Origin: Actinomycetota bacterium | Lineage (GTDB): Bacteria; Actinomycetota; Humimicrobiia; Humimicrobiales; Humimicrobiaceae | Direction of reading: 5' to 3' | Assembly (NCBI GenBank): GCA_023380915.1 | Contig: JAMCSM010000068.1 | Location: 1 to 8,358, forward strand | DNA: 8,358 bases | In this document: positions 1 through 6,232 of the stretch, one piece after another | Layout of the letters: every line of letters begins with the position of its first letter | How positions within the stretch are numbered: position 1 is the first letter of the stretch | Program-made: the position numbers and the translations under genes | The notes under the pieces: model-generated | What the model was told of the DNA's origin: nothing | What the model saw: only the letters and a program-made list of their open reading frames with translations | The model's database searches: none

Positions 1-1
1 G

Positions 2-208
2 ACCATTGAAGAACATAATATTATAGGAGGCCTCTATTCAGCTGTATGCGAGGTATTGAGTAATTCATACCCAAAATATGTATACCCTTTAGCTGTACCT
101 GATATATTTACAGAAAGCGGACTGCCTGTGGAGTTAAGAGAAAAGTATGGTTTAAGCAGCTGTATGATTACTAAAAAGGTGTTAAGTACGTTAGAAGAAA
201 ATAACTGA
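2..208 (+). CDS. Transketolase, C-terminal end (partial)
   Basis: Only the last 68 residues are in the window; the gene begins upstream. The fragment opens with TIEEHNIIGGLYSAVCEVLS and continues with VPDIFTESG and a LREKYGLSS-like stretch. This is the classical transketolase C-terminal domain pattern (EEHxxxGGLGSAVAE, then a VPDxFxESG turn and a final helix). That domain closes thiamine-diphosphate transketolases, and also the separate C-terminal subunit found where transketolase is split into two genes. Which form this is cannot be told from the tail. It ends in TGA and is followed by a 73-base gap before the racemase-family gene on the same strand. Transketolase would move two-carbon ketol units in pentose or related sugar metabolism, which suits the sugar-catabolic neighbourhood. 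The domain assignment is strong; membership of the same operon is inference. Related 1-deoxyxylulose-5-phosphate synthase and pyruvate dehydrogenase beta ends are less likely. Confidence 0.85.
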   Translation, partial: TIEEHNIIGGLYSAVCEVLSNSYPKYVYPLAVPDIFTESGLPVELREKYGLSSCMITKKVLSTLEENN

Positions 209-281
209 GGAAAAAATTGTTAATTATTAAAGTAAATTATGAGCGTAAGTTAACATTATTACAATAGGAGAGGATATAAGT

Positions 282-944
282 GTGAAAAAGGTAACACTTA
301 TTCATACCAGCTTTGCATCAGTGGAATATTTAACAGAAATGTTCAAGGAGATACTTCCAGGCATAGAATTGATGCATATGGTAGATGACAGTTTATTAAA
401 AGAGGTTATTAAAAAAGGCGGAATAACAAAGAATGTTATTCAAAAGATACTGCTGCATATAAAATCTGCTGAATACTCCGGCTCAGATTGTGTACTTAAT
501 GTTTGTTCATCTATTGGGGAGATCGTTGATACAGCGAAAAGGATTTTTGAAATTCCTATAATAAGAATAGATGAAAAAATGGCGGAGGAAGCCGTAGCCA
601 GATCTTCTAATATAGGGGTTATTGCTACCTTAGACACTACTGCCGGTCCAACATACAGGCTTTTAGAAAAAAAAGCCAAAAAAATAAGTAAAAAAGTAAA
701 TATTACCACCATGCTTTATTCTGAAGCTTTTAAGGAATTAATCAGTGGAAATACTAAAAAACATGATGAAATAATTATAAGAGGAATAGAAGAGTTGTTA
801 AGTAAGGTAGATATAATTGTACTAGCACAGGTTTCTATGGCAAAAATTATAGAAAACCTTTATGAAGATCTGGCCAAAAGAATATTGACAAGTCCCAGGA
901 GCGGAGTATTAGAAGTTAAAAGATTACTAACCAGTAAAATTTAG
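282..944 (+). CDS. Aspartate/glutamate/hydantoin racemase superfamily protein
   Basis: A 220-residue protein started by GTG at 282, with a strong AGGAGAGG site at 266-273 eight bases upstream. Visible family hallmarks are a hydrophobic first strand (VTLIHTSFAS), NVCSSIGE with Cys75 at the first catalytic-cysteine position, the mid-protein strand IGVIATLDTT followed by AGPTYRLLE, and the C-terminal VDIIVLAQVSMAKI plus SPRSGVLEVK. The fold and length fit PF01177. The second catalytic cysteine of true two-base racemases should follow the LAQ strand, but here the residues are Val184-Ser185. A conventional racemase reaction is therefore doubtful; a one-cysteine isomerase, lyase or other activity is possible. 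I believe similar LAQxSMA proteins occur near sugar transport and catabolic genes, but the substrate is unknown. It lies between a transketolase end and an ABC importer on the same strand. No exact function should be assigned. Confidence 0.8.
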   Translation: MKKVTLIHTSFASVEYLTEMFKEILPGIELMHMVDDSLLKEVIKKGGITKNVIQKILLHIKSAEYSGSDCVLNVCSSIGEIVDTAKRIFEIPIIRIDEKMAEEAVARSSNIGVIATLDTTAGPTYRLLEKKAKKISKKVNITTMLYSEAFKELISGNTKKHDEIIIRGIEELLSKVDIIVLAQVSMAKIIENLYEDLAKRILTSPRSGVLEVKRLLTSKI

Positions 945-1068
945 AATCTTACACGGGAGAGGAGGTGAAAAAGAATAATATCCAATTTATTATTAGGGAG
1001 GTGATATAAAAAAATTCTAAAAAATACTTTTAAATTGTTGATATTAAATATTATTGGAGGAAATAAAA
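945..1068 (+). other. Leader between racemase-like gene and ABC binding-protein gene
   Basis: A 124-base AT-rich gap. It carries two strong ribosome-binding-like sequences that serve no obvious gene: GGAGAGGAGGTG (956-967) and AGGGAGGTGAT (994-1004). The real site for the downstream gene is a third, GGAGG at 1056-1060. A 14-codon open frame starting GTG (965) and ending TAA (1007-1009) runs between the first two sites, but its initiator overlaps its own ribosome site and it resembles nothing known. I see no convincing sigma-70 promoter or terminator hairpin here. Confidence 0.45.
1056..1060 (+). promoter_or_regulatory. Ribosome-binding site deciding the start of the binding-protein gene
   Basis: GGAGG lies eight bases before the ATG at 1069. 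A TTG at 1054 is in frame and would add five residues, but it overlaps this site and has no site of its own. The ATG start also gives a normal lipoprotein signal (M-KKK-hydrophobic), so 1069 is preferred. Confidence 0.85.
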
Positions 1069-2196
1069 ATGAAAAAAAAGCTATTATTAGTAGCAATAAC
1101 GGCTATAGTAATTACTATGTTAGTTTCATTCTTTGCAGTAGGATGTAAGCAAAAAGCTGCTGCAGAAACTACCGCTGCCGCAGAGATTACAACTGCTGCA
1201 ACCACAGCTGCTGCAACGACAACAGCCGCTGCAACAACAGCAGCTGCAGTGCCGGGTGTTGATAGACCTATAAAAATTGTTGGTTTTGTTCTCACAATGG
1301 AGCATGAAGCACTTCAGCAGTTAGCAGCAGGTTTTAAAATTGTACCTGATGGAATAAAAGCGGAGGTAAGTGTTGAAGACCCGCATTCAAAAGTTGAAGA
1401 ACAAGTCTCAATAACTGAAAGTTATTTAGGAAAAGGAATTGATGCATGGATTGGTTATCCTATTGATTCAAATGCACTTGAACCAATATTTAAAGAAATG
1501 AAAGCAAAGGGAATAATCACAATAACTGAGGGTAACCATGTAGCAGGTGAAGATCTTGGCATGGTCACTGACGAGAAGGATGCAGGCTTGATGGCTGGCG
1601 AAATGTTTGTAAAATGGTGGAAAGAAAACAGGTCAAATGAAACACCAAAAATACTTATTCTTGATATACCAAAAATACCTGAACCACAGAAAAGAGCAAC
1701 TTATTTTGTAGATTATTTAAAGAAGAATATGCCCGAGGCTGTAATTGTTGCCCAACAAGATGCAGAGGGCAATGCCGAGAAGGGACTTACAGTTACAGAA
1801 TCAGTTCTCCAGGCTCATCCGGAAATAAATACTATATATGGTATAAATGATACTTGTACCCAGGGCGCATTAGCTGCAGTGGAAAATGCCGGAAGAAAAG
1901 ATATCAGTTTATTTGGAGTTGGTGGGGAACCTGTTTCAATTGCAGGATTGAAGAAACCATTGTATCCTCAGAAGGGTGGTTGGGCATTCGATGTAGCTTT
2001 TAAAAGATGTTTTGTAGAATTAGGTGCACGAATGACAGAAGCTGCTATTAAATTTGTTCAAGGTAAAGGCAGCGAGGTACCTAAAGATTATATTGACTTC
2101 GGTTATCTTGCTCTTACAAGGGAAAACCGTGATCAGTACATAGATCAAACTAACATATGGCTCCAAAAAGCAGGATTTAAATTACTGGAGAAATAA
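1069..2196 (+). CDS. Sugar ABC transporter substrate-binding lipoprotein (CUT2/ribose type)
   Basis: A 375-residue exported binding protein. Residues 1-25 are a signal peptide (MKKK followed by a hydrophobic run) ending in the lipobox A-V-G-C, so Cys26 should be lipidated and anchor the protein outside the membrane. Residues 30-60 are an Ala/Thr low-complexity linker. From about 66 on is a periplasmic-binding-protein fold (Peripla_BP_4 / LacI-like): first strand IKIVGFVLTMEHEA, a mid-domain hinge region, then GINDTCTQGALAAVENAG starting at Gly258 and a C-terminal lobe ending KAGFKLLEK. Such proteins capture a sugar or sugar-like ligand and hand it to the permease. The immediately following ATPase and RbsC-like permease make the assignment firm. 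The ligand cannot be read from the sequence; neighbouring acid-sugar enzymes suggest a tetronate-type acid, lactone or precursor sugar. It ends with tandem in-frame stops TAA TGA and is followed by a strong hairpin. Confidence 0.92.
   Translation: MKKKLLLVAITAIVITMLVSFFAVGCKQKAAAETTAAAEITTAATTAAATTTAAATTAAAVPGVDRPIKIVGFVLTMEHEALQQLAAGFKIVPDGIKAEVSVEDPHSKVEEQVSITESYLGKGIDAWIGYPIDSNALEPIFKEMKAKGIITITEGNHVAGEDLGMVTDEKDAGLMAGEMFVKWWKENRSNETPKILILDIPKIPEPQKRATYFVDYLKKNMPEAVIVAQQDAEGNAEKGLTVTESVLQAHPEINTIYGINDTCTQGALAAVENAGRKDISLFGVGGEPVSIAGLKKPLYPQKGGWAFDVAFKRCFVELGARMTEAAIKFVQGKGSEVPKDYIDFGYLALTRENRDQYIDQTNIWLQKAGFKLLEK
1156..1248 (+). repeat. Ala/Thr-coding low-complexity tract
   Basis: About 93 bases of GCN/ACN codons encode residues 30-60 of the binding protein, nearly all Ala and Thr with two Glu and one Ile. 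The triplets vary (gct, gca, gcc, gcg-poor; act, aca, acc, acg), so it is a degenerate tract rather than a clean microsatellite. It acts as a flexible spacer between the lipidated Cys26 and the ligand-binding domain. Confidence 0.85.
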
Positions 2197-2225
2197 TGAA
2201 GTGATTTTGTATTAAATGATTGGAA

Positions 2226-2258
2226 GGTTAACTAGTTGTACGACACAACTAGTTAACC
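2226..2258. repeat. Perfect 14-bp inverted repeat (hairpin) between binding-protein and ATPase genes
   Basis: Left arm GGTTAACTAGTTGT (2226-2239), five-base loop ACGAC, right arm ACAACTAGTTAACC (2245-2258), no mismatches. There is no T-run after it (the next bases are AATTATAATG), so it is not a classical intrinsic terminator. Its position, 29 bases after the binding-protein stop and just before the ATPase ribosome site, is typical of RNA hairpins that protect the binding-protein message from 3' decay and reduce expression of the downstream ATPase and permease. Each arm also contains the palindrome AACTAGTT, so a DNA operator is an alternative. Confidence 0.75.
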
Positions 2259-2267
2259 AATTATAAT

Positions 2268-2271
2268 GAGG
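2268..2271 (+). promoter_or_regulatory. Ribosome-binding site deciding the start of the ATPase gene
   Basis: GAGG six bases before the ATG at 2278. An earlier in-frame ATG at 2266 overlaps this site and is preceded only by AACCAATTATA with no ribosome site, so the 2278 start is preferred. Confidence 0.7.
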
Positions 2272-2277
2272 ATAAAT

Positions 2278-3777
2278 ATGAACAGTAATGTAATTTTAGA
2301 AGTAAAAGGGATATCGAAAAAATTTCAGGCTACCCAGGCTTTAAATGATATAAATTTTGCCATTTCCAAATGTGAAGTAAGAGCTCTGGTTGGAGAGAAT
2401 GGAGCAGGTAAAAGTACATTTATTAAAATTATTGCTGGTGCACATAAACCAGATAGTGGTCAGGTTTTATTAGATAGTAAAGAAGTCTTTTTCAATAATC
2501 CTAAATCAGCAATAGACAATGGAATTGCTGTAATCTATCAAGAGTTAGATTTAGTACCACAATTAGGTAGCCTGGCAAATATTTTTCTAGGTTTCGAATT
2601 AAAAACAAAAATTAGTAAAGTCTTGGATAAAAAAAGAATGAGATTGATAGCAGAAGAAAATTTGAAGAAAATGGGATCCGTTATTGATTTGTCTATACCA
2701 GTAAAGAATTTGCCGATTGCTGATCAGCAAGTAATAGCAATATGCAAGGCACTTGTACACGAAGCTAGGATTATACTCATGGATGAACCGTCAGCTTCAC
2801 TTTCAAGTAAGGAATTGAAAAATTTGTTTGATTTAATAAGAAATTTAAAGATGCACGATATTGCCATAATTTACGTTTCGCATAGGCTTGAAGAGATTTT
2901 TGAGATTGCGGATTCAGTTTCAGTTTTAAGAGATGGAAGACTTATTTCTACAGATCCAATTTCAAAGGTTACAAAGGAAATAATAATAGAGCGCATGATT
3001 GGAAGAAAATTAAAGGAAGATAGAATAAACATAAGAGAGTCAAATAAAAATAAGGAAATTATTTTAAAAATTGAGAATTTATCTTATAAAAATGTATTAA
3101 AAAACATTAATTTTAAGGTCCCGAAGGGGGAAATTTTTGGAATATTGGGTTTAGTGGGTTCCGGAAGACTTGAATTAGCAAAGATTTTAGCAGGCATTTA
3201 CAAATCAACATCCGGGGATATTTTTTTGAATAATAAACCTGTTCATTTAAAATCCCCATTTGATGCTATCAATAAATCGATTTCTTATGTCACTGATGAG
3301 AGAAAGACGCAAGGTTTATTTTTCAATCTGAATGTTTTATTAAACTCACTTATGATGAGTATAAATAAATTAATGAGTAAGGCTGGACTCATTAATGAAA
3401 AAAAACTTGTAGAGATATTTAAAAAATATCAAAGCAGATTAAATATTAAGTGCTCCTCTTACAATCAGCTGGTAAGCGGCCTTAGTGGGGGAAACCAGCA
3501 AAAGGTATTATTTGCAAAGTGTTTATCCAGGAATACTGATATTATTATATTAAATGAACCAACAAAAGGAATTGATGTTGGATCAAAATTCGAAATTCAT
3601 CAAATTCTAGTAGAGTACTCACAACAGGGTAAGACAATTGTAGTTTTTTCTCCGGAAATCCCTGAGCTTTGCAATATATGCGATAAGATATTGATACTTA
3701 AAAAGGGAAATGTAAGTAAAATTTTTGAATCTCAGGAAATTAATCAACGTAATATTCTAAAAGAGTTATTAAAATAA
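2278..3777 (+). CDS. Sugar ABC transporter ATP-binding protein, tandem NBDs (RbsA/XylG-like)
   Basis: A 499-residue cytoplasmic ATPase with two nucleotide-binding domains in one chain, as in ribose/xylose-type (CUT2) importers. Domain 1: Walker A GENGAGKST at 39-47, Q-loop Gln88, degenerate signature NLPIADQQ at 144-151, Walker B ending Asp169-Glu170, switch His202. Domain 2 (about 260-499): Walker A is degenerate, GLVGSGRLE around 291-299 with no GK(S/T). The signature is canonical, LSGGNQQK at 402-409. The Walker B position reads ILNEPTKGIDVG with Asn426, and the switch is FSPEIPE without His. Intact Walker A in domain 1 plus intact signature in domain 2 give one competent ATP site, which is the normal asymmetry of this family. 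It is followed after nine bases by the permease gene. Length is normal. An earlier ATG (2266) would add four residues. Ligand specificity lies in the binding protein and permease, not here. Confidence 0.95.
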   Translation: MNSNVILEVKGISKKFQATQALNDINFAISKCEVRALVGENGAGKSTFIKIIAGAHKPDSGQVLLDSKEVFFNNPKSAIDNGIAVIYQELDLVPQLGSLANIFLGFELKTKISKVLDKKRMRLIAEENLKKMGSVIDLSIPVKNLPIADQQVIAICKALVHEARIILMDEPSASLSSKELKNLFDLIRNLKMHDIAIIYVSHRLEEIFEIADSVSVLRDGRLISTDPISKVTKEIIIERMIGRKLKEDRINIRESNKNKEIILKIENLSYKNVLKNINFKVPKGEIFGILGLVGSGRLELAKILAGIYKSTSGDIFLNNKPVHLKSPFDAINKSISYVTDERKTQGLFFNLNVLLNSLMMSINKLMSKAGLINEKKLVEIFKKYQSRLNIKCSSYNQLVSGLSGGNQQKVLFAKCLSRNTDIIILNEPTKGIDVGSKFEIHQILVEYSQQGKTIVVFSPEIPELCNICDKILILKKGNVSKIFESQEINQRNILKELLK

Positions 3778-3783
3778 GGGGGA
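3776..3783 (+). promoter_or_regulatory. Ribosome-binding site supporting a TTG start of the permease gene
   Basis: AAGGGGGA overlaps the ATPase stop codon (TAA 3775-3777) and lies about four bases before TTG at 3787. No in-frame ATG occurs before the conserved GGMDLSIGS motif (Met73), which is far inside the membrane domain. TTG is therefore the likely initiator. Confidence 0.65.
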
Positions 3784-3786
3784 ACT

Positions 3787-4758
3787 TTGGCAGGCATTGA
3801 GAAAAAAAATAGTAATTTACTAAGAAAAATCTTAAATGTTAAGGGCATTGGGACAGCTATAGTTTTTATAATAATTTTTATCTTTTTTTCATTAGTCAGT
3901 AAATCATTTCTTACGGCTGAGAATCTTATAAATATATTAAGACAGGTATCAATTTTAGTAATTGTGGCTACAGGTTTTACTTTTTTAATTATTGCTGGCG
4001 GGATGGATCTGTCAATCGGGTCCACTGTTGGCTTATGCGGAGTTGTTTCAGCAATCCTTATATCCAGATTTAATGTTCCCATATTATTAGCATTATTATT
4101 AGCAGTACTTTTAGGTGGATTAGTTGGAACTATTAATGGTTTAATTGTAACCAAGATAAATATCCCTCCGTTGCTTGCAACACTTGGTATGATGATTGCT
4201 ATAAGGGGTGTTGCTTTAATTATTTCTGATGGGAAAGCTATATTTAATTTACCCGATAGTTTTTTATGGATTGGCCGGGGTCATATATGGGTTATACCTG
4301 TACCTATAATAATTATGATTATCTTTTTACTGATTTTTCTTTTTATTCAACAAAAAACAGCATTTTCAATATATATGTATGCTATTGGTGGCAACAGAGT
4401 AGCAGCTAAATTATCAGGTATAAGGGATGAACTCAATATAGTCCTGATTTTTGCAATCACAGGTTTATTAACAGGATTGGCAGGAGTTATGACCGCTTCA
4501 AGACTTGGTGTCGGGTTGCCTACTGCGGGTGAAGGTTTTGAATTTGATGTAATAATTGCCATTGTCGTTGGTGGAACAAGTATTTTTGGTGGAATTGGGT
4601 CGATTCAGGGGACCCTGTTAGGTGCCTTGATTATAGGTGTGCTAACCAATGGTATGATTATTTTAAATGTTCATAGTTTTTATCAAAGTATAGCAAAGGG
4701 ACTATTGCTCATAGTGGCTGTAGGGGCCGAGACAATCAGACACAAAAAAGAAATTTAA
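3787..4758 (+). CDS. Sugar ABC transporter permease (RbsC-like, BPD_transp_2)
   Basis: A 323-residue polytopic membrane protein, probably with 8-10 helices, that forms the homodimeric channel of the importer. After a short charged N-terminus the first helix spans about residues 22-38. Family hallmarks follow in order: GGMDLSIGS (71-79), a GTINGLIVTK loop with PPLLATLGMM, the cytoplasmic coupling segment AIGGNRVAAKLSGI (199-212) that contacts the ATPase, GLLTGLAGVM, and the glycine-rich GGTSIFGGIGSIQGTLLGA helix near 260-280. The C-terminus ends in a charged RHKKEI tail. Length is normal for RbsC/XylH-type permeases. Only one permease gene is present, as usual in CUT2 systems. The start is TTG, supported by an adjacent ribosome site. 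Four bases separate its stop from the kinase gene, showing that transport and catabolism genes are co-transcribed. The ligand is not readable from the sequence. Confidence 0.94.
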   Translation: MAGIEKKNSNLLRKILNVKGIGTAIVFIIIFIFFSLVSKSFLTAENLINILRQVSILVIVATGFTFLIIAGGMDLSIGSTVGLCGVVSAILISRFNVPILLALLLAVLLGGLVGTINGLIVTKINIPPLLATLGMMIAIRGVALIISDGKAIFNLPDSFLWIGRGHIWVIPVPIIIMIIFLLIFLFIQQKTAFSIYMYAIGGNRVAAKLSGIRDELNIVLIFAITGLLTGLAGVMTASRLGVGLPTAGEGFEFDVIIAIVVGGTSIFGGIGSIQGTLLGALIIGVLTNGMIILNVHSFYQSIAKGLLLIVAVGAETIRHKKEI

Positions 4759-4762
4759 AAAA

Positions 4763-6178
4763 ATGAATAAACCGATGAGTAATGTTTTAATTATATCAGA
4801 CGACTTGACAGGAGCATGTAATAGCGCATCCTATTTTATTAAAAATACAGGTATTAATGTACTTATAGATCCTACAAACATGTCTAAAAAAGTTATAAAT
4901 TCTCTTAAGGAGAATGAAGTATTGGTTCTTAATACTAATACCAGGACAGAAGAAAAGAAACAGGCTTATGTAAAAATTAAAAAATTATCAAAGCTTATAC
5001 CCGGCCTTGGCAAAAGGATAATTATAAAAAAAATTGATACTGCATACAGAGGTAATGTTGCAATTGAGCTTGATACTATTATTAAGGCTCTAAATTGGGA
5101 GTTATGCTTTATCATCAACTCTGTTCCATCAATGGACAGAATAACTATTGGTGGTTTTCAAATCATAAATGGAAAGATACTGGAAAATACAGAATTTACA
5201 AATGACCCCTACGAAAAAAACAAAAGCTCTTTTATACCTGATATACTTGGTGAAAATCTTAAAGAAAAATTGGGATTAGTTAGTCTTAGAGATGTTAAAA
5301 AAGGGCTGGAAGATATTCAGAATAAGATTGAAAATAGCGTAAACGAAAACATAAAAGTGTTGATTTTTGATTCAGTTTCAAATTCAGATATCGAAAACAT
5401 AATAACTGCAGCTCATAAATTATATAGAGATCATACCCGGGAAAAGATATTATGGGTTGGCTCTTTAGGATTGATTCAATCACTTAGTAATTACTTGTTT
5501 AAGAATTATAATACTGGTGATGATAGGCTCAACATTTATAAAAATAAGCCAGAATATAAATTAAAACCTAAGACAAAAACAAAAAAAATACTGGGAGTTT
5601 CTGCAAGCGCACTTGGAAAAACAAAGATACAAATAAGAAACGCAGAGGATATGGGACTTATAAAAATAATAAAGATTGATATAAATAAATACATTAAGAG
5701 TAATTTTGCTGATGATTCTAATGTTATTAATGTTTTTGGTAAGGATTTAGATAACTGCCTGGTTGATATTAATTTTTGTAATTCTAAAGAATTTGAAGAT
5801 AATTTAAATATCAATATAAAGATGATTAAATCTGAATTTGAAAAAAATAATATATTTATAATCCCGGAAGTTGGAGAAAAAATTAAAACAAAAAGAATAG
5901 AAAAAATTATTTTAAAAGTTTTAGTAACTATTTTAGAAAAGTTATTTTGTAAAGTAAAAACAATTATAAGTGTTGATAGGCTTATTCTTGTAGGCGGAGA
6001 AACCAGTTTCTATATTTTAAAAGCCCTAAATACTAAAACTATTCAAATCATAGGTAAAATTGAAGATGGCATAGATTATGGAGTAATTTCGGATGGAATC
6101 CTCGCAGGCAAGGAGATTTCTATAAAAGGTGGCTCAGTAGGAAATGAAGATGCTGTTGTAAGAATGATGTTTAATTAA
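4763..6178 (+). CDS. DUF1537 four-carbon acid sugar kinase family protein (OtnK/DtnK-like)
   Basis: A 471-residue cytoplasmic kinase. Known members phosphorylate the 4-OH of tetronates (D-threonate, D-erythronate, 3-oxo-tetronate) or 3-oxo-isoapionate with ATP. The N-terminal substrate domain (PF07005) shows ISDDLTGACNSA (12-23), KKIDTAYRGNVAIEL, and GGFQIINGKILENTEFTNDP followed by SSFIPDIL. The WVGSLGLIQSL segment closes it. The C-terminal nucleotide domain (PF17042) shows LILVGGETSFYILKAL and the tail IKGGSVGNEDAVVRMM, matching the family's GG(D/E)T and K(S/A)GxxGxxD elements. Oddities: the usual Asp of DDxTGAxD is Asn20, and the lysine motif is KGG rather than KSG or KAG. The ATG at 4763 has no good ribosome site and lies four bases after the permease stop, so translational coupling is likely. 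The ATG at 4775 (MSNVLIISDD) is an equally reasonable start. Exact substrate is uncertain. Confidence 0.88.
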   Translation: MNKPMSNVLIISDDLTGACNSASYFIKNTGINVLIDPTNMSKKVINSLKENEVLVLNTNTRTEEKKQAYVKIKKLSKLIPGLGKRIIIKKIDTAYRGNVAIELDTIIKALNWELCFIINSVPSMDRITIGGFQIINGKILENTEFTNDPYEKNKSSFIPDILGENLKEKLGLVSLRDVKKGLEDIQNKIENSVNENIKVLIFDSVSNSDIENIITAAHKLYRDHTREKILWVGSLGLIQSLSNYLFKNYNTGDDRLNIYKNKPEYKLKPKTKTKKILGVSASALGKTKIQIRNAEDMGLIKIIKIDINKYIKSNFADDSNVINVFGKDLDNCLVDINFCNSKEFEDNLNINIKMIKSEFEKNNIFIIPEVGEKIKTKRIEKIILKVLVTILEKLFCKVKTIISVDRLILVGGETSFYILKALNTKTIQIIGKIEDGIDYGVISDGILAGKEISIKGGSVGNEDAVVRMMFN

Positions 6179-6232
6179 AATGAATATTTAATGATAAATA
6201 ACCTGGTAGTACTATATTAATAAGGGATTATT
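6179..6232 (+). other. Short intergenic spacer with pdxA2-like gene ribosome site
   Basis: A 54-base AT-rich spacer. AAGGGA at 6222-6227, five bases before the ATG at 6233, is the ribosome site of the dehydrogenase gene. A small palindrome TAGTACTA (6207-6214) is present but too short to interpret. No promoter or terminator is evident. Confidence 0.6.

Noticed and set aside
217..265. Imperfect inverted repeat (TTGTTAAT... with ...TTAACATTATTACAA) between transketolase and racemase genes
   Set aside because: The pairing is broken, nearly all A/T, and has a long loop with no T-run. It is not credible as a terminator.
1054..1068. TTG start five codons upstream for the binding protein
   Set aside because: It overlaps the GGAGG ribosome site and has none of its own. 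The ATG at 1069 gives a standard lipoprotein signal peptide.
1044..1295. Minus-strand open frame rich in Ala and Val over the binding-protein linker
   Set aside because: It is the reverse complement of the GCN/ACN tract; low-complexity triplets lack stops in several frames. No ribosome site or homology is visible.
2262..2267. TATAAT resembling a -10 promoter box before the ATPase gene
   Set aside because: No -35-like hexamer lies 16-18 bases upstream, and it sits directly beside the ribosome site and hairpin. In an AT-rich genome this match is expected by chance.
3744..4154. 136-codon minus-strand open frame opposite the permease start
   Set aside because: It lies opposite strongly conserved permease and ATPase coding sequence, has no recognisable domain, and its composition mirrors the sense strand.
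4597..4617. GGGTC...GGACCC hairpin inside the permease gene
   Set aside because: Short arms within a conserved glycine-rich coding motif; explained by codon content and too weak to call.
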